Assembly (NCBI GenBank): GCA_009823505.1
Contig: VZQC01001611.1
Coordinates: 1-64,000 of the forward strand
Direction: 5' to 3'
Length of the DNA stretch: 64,000 bases
Source: Rhizomys pruinosus
Taxonomy: Eukaryota; Chordata; Mammalia; Rodentia; Spalacidae
This document shows positions 12,301 to 23,097 of the stretch, piece after piece. Numbering within the stretch: position 1 is the stretch's first letter; each line of letters opens with the position of its first letter. The notes beneath the pieces were generated by a model. The model worked only from the letters and a program-made list of their open reading frames with translations. It did no database searches and had not been told where the DNA came from. The position numbers and the translations under genes were made by a program.

Positions 12301-14450
12301 TTTTTTTCCTACGGAGCTTATGGCTGTGAGCAGGTGCGTTATAGAGAAGGAGAGCAAATGATCCCAGAGTCAGAGAGCATGATGACACCAATACAACGTA
12401 ACATTAAGTAATAACAGAATAGTAGGAGGCCTCAATGGACTGCAATTCGTGGAGTCACACCACCTCAACGACCGATCCATCTGGAAGCATCTCTCTGTGA
12501 ATAATGAACCCTATGGGGTTAGACTGATATCTCTAAGCTCAACTATGGATAGCCTAAGCACGAAACGGTAGTGTATCCGCCGGTGAACTTACTCGAGAAA
12601 CCTACATGCAACCGTGCGTCCGCCCGCGTTGATGATTTCAGTAAAGAAACAGAAAAACATAGATCTATTAACTAAATGGCAAGGATTCCACATGCCCATA
12701 GACGTGCATGACCCTAGAAACTTAGAGCCACATGCCTCTAGTACGAGGATCCCAAGGTGGCGACATTCTTATCCAAGCAACCAGGCCCCGGCTATAAAAA
12801 AGAAACGCTGACATGAGTCAACCTCACTATAAACGCAGTGGTACGATACTGAACATTGTTAGCGATGAGAATTAGGAAAGGATATTCTCTAGAATATTAG
12901 ACCAAATTCAATAGTAACAGTGCTATATAACGTTTGTAGATTAAGCCAAAAATAATATCATAGCCTCAGCCTGAGAAGCTGCTGAGATCACAGCTAAATG
13001 AATTATGTTCGTGCACGAAGCACCAGACGATGTTGGCTAGGGGATTCAAACCGCTACCCCTCTGCGAAATTATGATAAGGGCTGTTTGCCTATTCACATG
13101 GCCGAATATATGGCAGAGACAGAAAGCTAAGTAGAAAGTCGCCTCGTTGTCGACACAAAGACGAACTGGCTGTGAGACCATGAACTATAAGTGTTATGAG
13201 ACGTCACTTGCTAGCGACATAATAACTGGCCGTCTGAAAAGGCATAGAGAGGAATTACCAAAGCGGCCACATAAAAGCAATACAGTTTGCAAAATAGTAT
13301 TCGTCTCCCTCGAGACAAGCAAGACCTCCTCTCATCAATATCAGCTACACCTTCAAGCCTGGGATATACTGTGGCGAAACGAAGTCCGGTACAGCCAATG
13401 TGTCTATGAATGTCCCAAGAATCTATTGTGTGGCTATTAGCTCTCTCATTGGTAGGAATAACTACACAGAATGCATGCTCCCAAGCTTGTGTCCTCGCGG
13501 TGGTTGGGCGATCCGCTCTAGTGAGCCCACAGATAAAGAACTTGGTACACCCTTTATTAGAGGATAACCACAGTTTGCCGGATTAGTCATGCCATCCAAG
13601 CATCTCGTGTTCTACTCTCTCACAGCTGTAGCTGACGATAACTTACCAGTGGGTACTGCTTAGAATCTGCCTGTACACTAAAATAGACATTGTCGCTTCC
13701 GTTAAATATGACTTAAAAATAGGGTACTCATTCTGTAAGCGACCTATTGAAAGGAAACTACTCGAACTACCATCGGAAAGTATAAATCAACTGACAACTG
13801 GGCCAAAATGACAACTCAATAGACTGTTTTCTTCTTCCCCACTTGTGCCCCTTCCGAAAGCCTCAGGAAACAAACGGCGCGGAAGAAGGAAGGCATGTTC
13901 ACGATTTGTCAAGGGCTGAATGGAGAGAGATACGGGGATAGAGAAATCAATAGACATAACAGGATAATGAAATTCTATACGTAGAACTCCGACTGTGATC
14001 TAAAGGCATAGTCTGTGCATAGACACAGCTTCTTGCGCAACACTGGATGTTCTATTTGGCGAGATACCTTGGGTATGTTCAATAATAATTGGACAATAAA
14101 TACTTGACAAGCAAATACTACCAATTAAACGAGATTGTAGCTCGATGTAACATAATGAGATGAACGATGTCTCGCAAGTCGCATGACTGCCAAAAGAAAA
14201 CTAGCTGTCCATTGAGTCATTGTACGAATCACTTTAAATATTACACAATTAATTAAAATAAATATACTTCATCATAGCAGGAGTTAGTCGGCTACGGTGC
14301 ATTCGCTTAATCCTACACTTCTTCGAGAGCAGTAGGCAAGCCAGCAAGGTAAACTATTGCAGTCTTCAAAGCCAAGCTAATGGCCATACAGAGGCAAAGG
14401 CTCAAGCCGTACTAGGTGACTGACAAAAGAGGAGACCCTGTTCTCAAAAC
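12300..14450. other. Very low-accuracy sequence
   Basis: CpG dinucleotides are frequent and evenly spread, unlike the CpG-poor rest of the window, and codon or repeat structure is scrambled. Within it, 13230-13500 still aligns to the YX body. I interpret the block as an unpolished long-read patch. No feature boundaries here should be trusted. Confidence 0.6.
13150..13500 (+). mobile_element. Second, heavily corrupted YX body
   Basis: Blocks 'ttaccaaagcggccac', 'caatatcagctacacc', 'ggtaggaataactac' and 'cccaagcttgt' occur in the same order and spacing as in the Y half at 10250-10450 and 32750-32945. The X half probably follows to about 14300, but identity there is too low to be sure. Confidence 0.55.
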
Positions 14451-15050
14451 ACCACCCCCCCAAACAAATTTATAGTACTTGGAAGTTAGCTGAACCAGCT
14501 AGCTTAATTTTTCACGTGTAGACACCACATTTAAATCACAACTGGTTGAGATTAGTTAGTTTCAAGATTTCAAAATGGTTCAAATGAGGATCAGCTCTCA
14601 GTTATATTGCAGACTAATGCCACACAGAACATTGCCAGGTATGTTGCAAACTCTATTTTGAGAGTGACTAAACTACATAGTCACACTGTTCAAGCTTAGT
14701 AATTACCAGTAATGTGTACTAGAAAATGAAAAAAAAAACAGTAAGCACTACGTGAAATAATGTAGTATTCTTACTATCATTATGGGTATCTTGCAACTGT
14801 CTAATATAAAACATCTGCCACTAATTTCCTGTAACATTATTCAATGCTATGTGAAGCCAAATAATAAAGTGAAATGAATGTATTCTGTGAGAAAAAAAAA
14901 AATCAACCCTACGAATAAATGGATCCCTCAAGAGCATAACATCTCTATCCTCTCAAGTGGGGAGATGCACCTGCCTCCCCAGTCACTTCGCTGAAGAGCA
15001 CTAGTAGGTACACTTAGAATAGAACTACTACAGGAAAGGGCCTTCATTAA
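14450..15050. other. Unassigned, possible PSMC1 3'UTR remnant
   Basis: Sequence downstream (in minus orientation) of the PSMC1 pseudogene stop region. I found no clear poly-T marking a retrocopy tail, though the accuracy here is poor. Confidence 0.3.
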
Positions 15051-15054
15051 TTTT

Positions 15055-16492
15055 ATATAAAAGAACATTACTCTATTAATTTCTTGAAGCTTCTTAGTTA
15101 TTTTCATTCATGCAATATCTTAGCAAAGTAATCATACAGCCGAATCAGTACAAAGCTATGATATCATCCCCAAAGAAGAGTCATCACGATGTTTACCATG
15201 ATCAAGTTGTCTTCAGATTACTCATAACAGCCAGAAACATTCCCTAGAGCACTAGTAGTGAATCGGGAAAGTAGTTGTGCTTCATAGTCTTCTCATCAAG
15301 CAGGGGACCACAATCTTCCTGTCAATGTAGCCTGAACTGATAAGTGCTGGTTCAATGTTTCTATTCTGTTTGCGGCCATAATAACTTACACATCTCCTGA
15401 ATAAAATCTGAGGGATGACTGGAGACGATAACCCTAGCGTGCTTCACAGCTAGACTGTACTGCTTTGCAGAGGACCGATATCGATCCCTTAGACCCATCT
15501 ATGGCGGCTAAGAACCGTCTGTAACTCCAATATCCAGGGAAACTCCCAGTTTCCAGGCGGAGATTTTGACACCCTCTTCTGATCTCGCAGCATTGCACGA
15601 CACGGATCCAAAGACCTGTATGCAGACAGACCGTTCACTACACAACAAATTAAATAAAAAAATAAAAAAAATAAAATCACATCATCCAGGTCAACAGTTC
15701 CAACACTGGTCCCAGAATTTCTCTCTCACCCCCAGAGTTGCAATCCTATCTGTTGTCATCATGGAACTAATATTATCAATAAACAGAATGGATGGTCCAT
15801 GTTCTTCAGCAACTTGAAACATTCCCATAGTAGTTGGGCCCTAGACATTTCTTAATGAGCTCTGATCCCACCGCTTTTAAGAAAGTACCTGAGATTTGGT
15901 TTGCTACATCTTTGGCTAACAAGGTTTTTCCTTGGCCTGGTGGCCATGGAGAATGACCCCATTACGGAACTTTATCCCCATCTCTTCTTAATACTCAAGA
16001 TGAGTAAGTGAAATTTCCACAGATTCCTTAATGTCATGAATTTGGTTGTTCAATATCCCAGAGTCTGCATACTTGGGGAGCCTTTACCACCTTCATCACT
16101 GTGCCAAAGAGATTTGTATCATCCACCAGCACCCTTATCAGGGCATACACCTTGTGGGTGAGCATGAACTGAACAGCCTGGTTCCAGCAGATCCTCAAAG
16201 GATGCTGAAACAGCTTTCTGAGCCCACACGTGTACATAATGGTGTGGTTATCATCAGTAATCTCTTCCAAGGTCCCAACTGACATTAGGATCCCCGTGAG
16301 ATCATTCACCTTTGATCTTTCCACCACTTGCTTTTCTTGTAATGGTTTTGACTGTTTCTGATTTTTAATAAACTCTTCCTCCATGAAAAGGTAGTCTTTC
16401 TAACTTTAGTTATTTCAAGCGGAACTGAGTGTGAGGTGTCACCAGTGGCAGTCTGCTGGTATCACCTGGTTCCTTTTGTTTTCTTCTCTGTT
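15055..16492 (-). pseudogene. PSMC1: PSMC1 (26S proteasome ATPase Rpt2) processed pseudogene
   Basis: Intact PSMC1 encodes Rpt2, one of the six AAA+ ATPases in the 19S base that unfold substrates and feed them to the 20S core. The minus strand follows PSMC1 without introns, from about codon 40 (Lys-rich KKTKG stretch) to near the C terminus. The peptide MEEEFIKNQ...SVGTLEEI (start at 16384) is in frame for about 116 codons. The Walker A block reads as PPGQGKT in a shifted frame at ~15921-15943. The Walker B block reads FIDN instead of FIDE at ~15772-15795, removing the catalytic Glu. The C-terminal third lies at 15055-15408. Frameshifts, an in-frame stop after RLK (~16410-16420) and a SINE at 15409-15669 break it. 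It is a dead retrocopy. Its 5' end abuts an L1 5' region in the same orientation. Confidence in identity is high; boundaries are approximate. Confidence 0.9.
15409..15669 (+). repeat. B3-type SINE inserted in the PSMC1 pseudogene
   Basis: Recognisable but indel-rich copy of the young B3 form. The body 'ggcggctaagaaccgtctgt' and 'gcattgcacgacacgg' are intact. It is flanked by 'aataaaatc' at 15400-15408 and 15670-15678, a likely target-site duplication lying in the pseudogene sequence. The otherwise young copy carries many indels, again pointing to base-call error. Confidence 0.85.
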
Positions 16493-16745
16493 GTGAATTC
16501 ATTCTGAAGTTTATCATTATCTTCTTTTAGTTTATCCCTATCTTCTTTTAGCTTTTTGATTCGTTTGCATGTTCAAGTTCCTTGAATTCTTTGATCATGT
16601 CTATGAGAGTTCTTTTAAATTCTATGTCCCAGGTTACATCTAGGGGGTCTTCATTGTAGCCCTCTACTACAAGATTAGTAGTATTTATTGAAGACATATT
16701 ATTTGGGTTTTTCACATTATTGGTTTTTCGTCGTGATTTTGGCAT
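16493..16745 (-). pseudogene. L1 ORF1 N-terminal fragment
   Basis: The minus strand opens with MPKSRRKTN at 16745 and runs 65 codons rich in charged residues (FKRTLIDMIKEFKELE). After a one-base shift it continues as a KLKEDRDKLKEDNDKLQNE-type coiled coil to about 16500. L1 ORF1p is the RNA-binding trimeric chaperone of L1 particles, with an N-terminal coiled coil. Only this N-terminal part is present. The sequence then changes, near 16490, into PSMC1. Confidence 0.75.
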
Positions 16746-17478
16746 GCGGATTTCTTTTGTAGTTTGTGATTATGGTATGAAGCTCAAGTGTTTTTGTCTT
16801 GACTTGAAGACTGACTTTGCTTGCATTCTTTGATGTCTTCATTGTCTTCTTAGGTATGAAAGACTGGTTGGTCTAGGCTTTTAGGTTCTCACTTCTGATT
16901 TTACTGGAGGGGCTAGCTAGTTCTAGCCCAGCTAGTCAAGAACACCTCCAGAGCCTCAAGAAGAAGTGTCAATCAGGTAGGTTTGAATGAACAGTGGCCC
17001 ACACCATGTGAAGCTGAGGAAGGGTCCCAGGTATTCTGGAGGTGGGGGGTAGGAGGTCTGGAATGCCACTGCCTCAGCATAATTTAGGGTTCTCACCACA
17101 GAGTAGAGGTTGGCCTCATGCACCCACTGGGAGAGTAGAACCCACAGAACTGTCACACCATGTGGGGTCCACCTAGTGTCTCTCCAGGGCTGGTTGCAAG
17201 CATCTGAATCTGGGTCTAGGGGTGGAGAAGCCTAGCCTGGAGTCAGGGGAAGGTTCCAGGTGTTCCAGGGCTAGGGGATAGGCAGTCAGGAATGCTGCCA
17301 CCCACAGAGTAGTTTGGGGCTCTCACCACCAGGGCTCTCACCACCAAGAGGAGGTTAGCCTTTTGTACTCACTGGGGGAGTTGAACTCAAAAAACCACAG
17401 CACTATGTGGGGTCCACCTACTAGCTCTCTAGGGCTGGTTGCAAATGTCTGAATCTGAATCGGGGAGGGAAGCTTCAA
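16746..17478 (-). mobile_element. L1 5'UTR with two tandem monomers
   Basis: Upstream (in minus orientation) of the ORF1 start, the GC-rich sequence repeats with a period of about 245 bp. The 'ggggtccacctag...agggctggttgcaa' block occurs at ~17163-17205 and ~17408-17450, and 'ctctcaccac' and 'gttgaactc/gtagaaccc' blocks recur too. Tandem 5' monomers are a known promoter architecture of murine L1. One short internal duplication ('ggctctcaccacca') is near 17318-17345. Confidence 0.75.
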
Positions 17479-18970
17479 GATCACATTTGATGAAGATAAA
17501 CAGCCACATTTTAAAATCCTGTGATCCCAAACTGAAAGTTAAAATATTAGGTGTTCTATAATAACACTGTAATATCTATTAATAAGATAAAGACTATAGT
17601 TCAATATGATCAAGAATTTTAAATGGTATCAGGTAGATAAATATCTAAGCTTTGGTTTTATAACATAAACTGAACTCTATAAAAATAAAGTGAAGTTGAA
17701 ATATGGTGAAAAGAGCTTTATTATGCCAGGAAGAACTGAATCCCTTTGCTACTTAGGATGTTTCTAATCAATTTATTTTCTGGCCTGCGGATACACACTT
17801 GATTTATAGGAAAAGCTCTTGCCTTACTTTATGTCTCAGTAATTTTGTGCTATACCTAGCTGTCACAGAAAGATGTTTATTATTGAAAGAAAATTACTGA
17901 GTTGTCTTATTGCTTGGACAGTTTTACATTTGAGTCGTCATACCTTTTTTCTCACATTCAAGTATTCAATTTATTTTAAATTTCATAGAAATTCTACTCA
18001 TATTGCCTTTGAAAGCCTATCTAAAGAGATCACAGGAAATCAAATATAGCTAAAAGACCCTATGTGTATGTAATTATAGTCTCTAATGCAAAGAATAAAG
18101 TGTTTACATACTTAATATTTCCTATAAGCAAAGGCAAGAATAATTCTCATTTTACATAGAGATAGTTAATCATATATCTCTGAATACAGGCTTCGGATTT
18201 GAATTTGTCTTTTGAGAGATGTAAAGCTCTGTTTGTGTGTGTGTACATATGAATGAAACAGAAACTCTGCTTTATCTCCTGCTCCTTATTTACAGAAACA
18301 CATGTGATAACAACTCATAGAATTAAAGCTCTAGAGTGAATTTTATCACTATTTCAATTTGAATCTTCAACCAAGTTACTTCAATTTTCTGTGTCTTTAT
18401 CTCTTCAACTGTAAATTGGAAGAATTACATCAGCTGTCTTCTAAGTTTGTCAATCCAAATTTGATTTCTCTTACACACACAGCTTTGGCACAAAAACTTA
18501 GCTACTAGCAATTTAGGGAGATGAAATTCTAAAAGTAGAAATAAAGAACAGAGTACTGAGCCCAGAAGACAGTCTAATGAAAGAAAGCAAATGTGCTGCT
18601 GTGTGCTGTGTTCTCTATGGCATGCTAATTCACCTACAAAATGCCTCCAAGAAATGACTATGCAGAGGAAAGCCAGCCTGGCTATCATTCTGTTAAATGA
18701 AGATTGTCCCTCAATGAGAGCACTCCCCCAGACCCCTACACTTCTAGGCTGCTACATCAAGGTGTGGGTAGGACCATGGCTTTAAAGAAAGGCAGGGACC
18801 AGAGAAAACCCATGCATAATGAATGATTTTAAGAGAGTCTCAGGGACACAGAATAGTGCTGCTGACAGTAGCAGTGAATCCTCATAGGTGAAGTCCTCTG
18901 AACTGGGATGGGGCACCATGAATATTCAGTACTTTTAGATATAAGACCATGGCTAGTTTAACTTATTTGT
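17479..18970. other. Unique AT-rich sequence
   Basis: No repeat, exon or RNA signal was recognised. Open frames are short and unsupported. Confidence 0.5.
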
Positions 18971-18974
18971 TTTT

Positions 18975-19085
18975 AAATAACATCTCTAGCTGTTGCCCAA
19001 GATGGTCTCATAGCTGCAGTAGGCCTTCCTGCCTCAGCCTTTCCAGTCCTAGTATTACAGTCATAAGCCACCAATGCCCCACAAG
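18975..19085 (-). repeat. Degraded B1-like SINE
   Basis: 'tgttgcccaagatggtctca' and 'cctgcctcagcc' followed by 'cctagtattacag' give the reversed 7SL-like pattern. Confidence 0.55.
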
Positions 19086-19104
19086 ACTGATTCTTTTTTT
19101 GTTT

Positions 19105-19331
19105 CTTATTTAGTTTTACTATCATTTTTATTTTTGTGTATGATTGTATTGCCTACATGTAGGTAGGTACAACTATATCTTCTATTGCCTGTGGAGACCA
19201 GAAGAGCATGTCAGATTACCTTGGACCTGGAGTTACAGACAGTTGTTAGACACCATGTGGGTGCTGCTGGGATTTGAACCCCGGTCCTCTGCAAGAGGTG
19301 ATCCTACCCAGTGAGCCATCTCTCCAGTTCC
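19105..19331 (-). repeat. B3-type SINE
   Basis: Reverse copy. The tail complement is followed by 'cctggagttacagacagttg' and 'caccatgtgggtgctg', ending in 'ctctccagttcc'. Confidence 0.8.
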
Positions 19332-19504
19332 AAGACTATGATTATTTAAGCTAAAACTGTATTCTGATATGAGCTGAGTATGATAGTCATTATAGTCAAA
19401 AGAAAATAAAGAATATATAACAAGGACTCTTGAAATACTGTGGTCTTCATATTTGTAAATGTGCATAGTACAATACTAGTAATTTACTCCATGCCTTGTA
19501 ATTT

Positions 19505-19655
19505 TCTGTTTTTTTCTCCCCTCTCCTTTATTGGAGGGAGGGTCTTGTGTTACTCAGGTTAGCCCCATATTCACTGTGCAGGTGAGGATCAATTTGATCT
19601 CCTGATCCTCCTGCCTTCACTTTCCGAGTCCTGGGAACACAGGAATACACTGGTT
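19505..19655 (-). repeat. Degraded B1-like SINE
   Basis: 'ggagggtcttgtgttactcagg...ctcctgatcctcctgcc...agtcctgggaacacagg' follows the reversed B1/7SL layout with heavy substitution. Confidence 0.5.
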
Positions 19656-19855
19656 CCATAGTGAGTGAAGGAGCGTTCCCCTTTCCTACATCCTCTCCAG
19701 CATTTGGCATCATTGTGGAATGGCTACCTCAGGCTAAATAAACATACACTCTACCCTCTGCTTTGTTTACACATATGTGTTTGTGTGTGTGTGGCTGTGT
19801 TAAGAACACCCCAGATCTGCTTTTTCAGTAATTTTAAAGAACATAATCCATTGCT

Positions 19856-20018
19856 CTTTTCTTTTCTTTTTGTCTTTTCAAGACAGGGTCTCCCTATAGC
19901 CCCAGCTGTCCTGGAACTCACTCTGTAGACCAGGCTGGCCTTGAACTCACAAAGATCCACCTGCCTGCCTCTGCCTCCTGAGCGCTAGGATTAAAGGCGT
20001 GCTCCACCACGCCCGGCT
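19856..20018 (-). repeat. B1 SINE, well preserved
   Basis: Full reverse B1: 'agacagggtctccctatagc', 'ctgtcctggaactcactctg', 'gctaggattaaaggcgtg', ending in 'ccaccacgcccggc'. Confidence 0.95.
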
Positions 20019-21334
20019 TGCTGTTTTCTAATATCACCACATTATACAATCAATCTTTTGGAGCTTTTGCCCCTATCTAGCTGAAATTTTATATTCTTTG
20101 AGCGATATCCCAAAGGCCTATGTTAACCAACTTCAGGTCCACCTTCTACCTAGCACATGTATTCAATAAACATTGCAGTGGAATCATATCTGCGCTACCA
20201 AGAGTGGATAATAAATATTAGTCCAGTGAAAGATGCTCTAAGGGCATTCAGTTACTCATTAAAAGTTTCCTCCTTAGCAAGCAGCTTTGTGCTCCAGGGC
20301 AAAGCTTTGCATGTACCAAGAAACTGAAAATAGGTTCCTTTCTCAGTACTAAGATATGTATCCCACTGTAAATAACAAGTGGACTTACCAATGCATAAAT
20401 CACCCTCTTTAGTTGAGTAATTATAAACCAATCCATATCTGGACATAACTCTTGAATAATAAAATACAAATGGTATTAAACACATTAGACCTGAAAAGAG
20501 ACCCAGTAAAATCTTGACAGGCACTGAAGGACCCAGCAGATACTAAAACCCATGTTTTAAAATAGAAGATCCAGAGTGACTGAGCATGAAGGTCTTTTAA
20601 GCTCAACTCCCCGTATGCATGATGAAGCTACAGGTTAAATAATTCATGCTGCCTTTCTACAGCAAAACTGAAAGAAATACCAGTATAGCTTTTTTTTTAT
20701 TCAAGTAAATGGAAGCAATTGTATTGGGGGGGCAACTTCAGTCATATGTTAAATATAGTTTGGGGTATGACCTGTTAATTTATTGCATCGATTTTTGTAC
20801 AGACATTTTATTTTGGATTATGTTAAGAAAGCAAAAAATAGGAGTGTACAGAATATGGGGAAGACATTGAACATTAGTTTTTTTATGTTTTCCTATTTTT
20901 TTCAAAATTAAGTTCAATTTAATAAGTAAAAATAAAAAGAAAGGATCTTAGACTTTACAGAAAAGCCTTAAGATGAATGTGTTCTGTAGGCAAATGACTT
21001 AATTCAGCACATGAAAACAGCAGTTTTATTTTGGCATCACTTTCTCCACTTGAGGATGGATAAGAAATGGTTACATTTCATAACAATATATAGCTACAGT
21101 CAGAGAGGATTCATGTAAAATCGCTCACTGGTAAAGCTGTGGTCACATTTGATATCAAAAGAGACTATAGGTAAGGCCTTCCAATTTCAGAGAGGTTACA
21201 TGATGACTATGGTTGAATTTCACAGGTAACCCTGATAATTGGAACAACATTTTTAGTGACTTTTGTTATCAAAGATGCCTTCTTGTATTGGGTTGTTGTT
21301 TTTAGGTTTCTGCCATATCTTCACACATGAACAC

Positions 21335-21374
<40 letters not shown>

Positions 21375-21765
21375 TAGAGACAAAGTACTTCTTTCTTAAA
21401 TATTTAATATTTTTATACCTATAAATTGGTTGCAAATTCTACCTGGAAATGTGCATCCTTTATTATCACATACCAAAGTTTAGAAACTATGTTGGCTAGC
21501 AAGACAATAGGCAATTTTCCTTTAACTGACTCAGTGGCTTATTTAGTTTTATGATTGTTTATTTTAATAATATTAGCAAAGATTTCAAACTCATATAACT
21601 TGTATGCTAAAAGTTATATAAAAATTGTGACTGGGTTTTCCTCATGATATTAAATAGTCAGAAGTAGTAATAAATTAACTTAATGGACTATTTTGATTTT
21701 TTGAAATAAATAAGACCAACTTCTAAGGAAAGAGACCTGTTATGAATTTTATGTTTAAAAAAAGA
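20019..21765. other. Unique AT-rich sequence with a CA repeat
   Basis: No gene signal. The antisense frames at 20.25-20.6 kb overlap one another and show no recognisable domain. Confidence 0.5.
21331..21372. repeat. (CA)n microsatellite
   Basis: About 19 consecutive CA units after an interrupted 'cacggaca' start. Confidence 0.98.
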
Positions 21766-21767
21766 CT

Positions 21768-21990
21768 GGGGTTTGCAGGTGTGATGATTCTCTGCTTAAG
21801 AGGACTTGGTCTTGCTGGAAGACTGCAGTTAGGTTCCAAGTTCCCACAACCAGTTGCTCACAATCTCTTTTAAGTCTAGGTTCTGGAGAGACAAAACCCT
21901 CTGTCTATCTTCAGCAGCATCTGCATATACATTGCACATACATACAGTACATACACATATACACATATATAACATTTTTTAAAAAGATTC
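21768..21990 (+). repeat. Old B3-type SINE
   Basis: Diverged copy with the tRNA-like head, 'ggttccaagttcccacaacc' body and an 'acatacatacagtacatac' tail. Confidence 0.6.
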
Positions 21991-22634
21991 AGGTAGTCAT
22001 GCTAATTAAGGATAAAGATAGAAACTGAGGGTATAGGAGGCAAGAGCACATAAATTGTGGAACAGAATATCCGAGAGAAGAAAATAACCAATAGAAATTG
22101 CCAGAGATTTTAAATCTCTAAGGCCATTCTCTGGAGTTGTGATTTGTACATAACTGCTAATGTCTCAGAAAGCCCAAAAACCTTGAGGACATTTTAAGGA
22201 CAGTTAGTATCCACACAAGCCAGAGTTGAGAAACTGCTCAGGATAAGAAAACTAGCTAATTCTTATATGCCAGATGATACCAGTGCCTTAGTAGTGGCAC
22301 TAAATCAACATTAGAAAGAGTGCCCTGATCCTGTCTTACCCAGGTCTTAAAAGCAAACCTTGACTAGATCACAGTGATTTCAGTAACTATGTGAGTCCAA
22401 GATTAAGTCCGACATTTTTTTTCAGTTTTTCATTTTGTATTTAGCACATAAAACAACGGCTTCCTTCTGCATTTTCATAAACACTTAGCTCAGGATGGCC
22501 CTTCACTTATTTCCCCCAGAGCTTCCTGCTCCCATTTGTACACGTAAGCATCCAATATTCCCCCTTTCTACTTGAATGTCACTTGTGATCTGTTGTCCTC
22601 CACAACGCTCTTCATTAAAGGCCCTCCCTTTTCC
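21991..22634. other. Unique sequence
   Basis: No repeat or gene recognised. Confidence 0.4.
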
Positions 22635-22835
22635 AGGTACAGAAGGATGGCTTAGGAGTTACAGCTCTTGGAGAGGAGCTGTGCTTGGTTCCCAGCATGC
22701 ACAGAGTGGGCAATAAATGTAACTCCAGTTCTACATAATCGGATGCCCTCTTCAGACTCCCATATTACATGCATGGGTGCACATACATACAAGCAGACAA
22801 AATATTCACACCTATAAAAAAAATGATTAAAGAAA
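22635..22835 (+). repeat. Old B3-type SINE
   Basis: Head partly lost. The body 'gtaactccagttctacataa' and 'gatgccctcttcagactcc' and the tail with 'cacataca' are recognisable. Confidence 0.65.
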
Positions 22836-23097
22836 GAATCTAAAAGATCTCTTTTCCCACACTCTGAACTTCACAAATCAGAATCATTTATGGTCCCTAG
22901 CAAATAAAAAATAAGTAATCAGCAACACAACAAGGAGATAAAGGAGACAAATTCTGGAGGAAGATCAATCATCTGAAATGGCAAATGACATAATTATTTT
23001 ATGGCATTTATGTTAACATGGACAAAATATGTGAAGAGTGAGAAAATCGAAGTCCAAATGGAGTGTACAGAGGTTAAAGCACCACATCTTAAACATA

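Noticed and set aside
12300..14450. Foreign (bacterial or viral) DNA because of CpG content
   Set aside because: No long open frames or operon-like layout, and parts still align to the local YX repeat. Error-rich sequence explains it better.
16034..16384. 116-codon minus-strand frame as a functional proteasome gene
   Set aside because: It is the longest open part of the PSMC1 retrocopy, which is frameshifted on both sides and lacks usable Walker motifs in frame.
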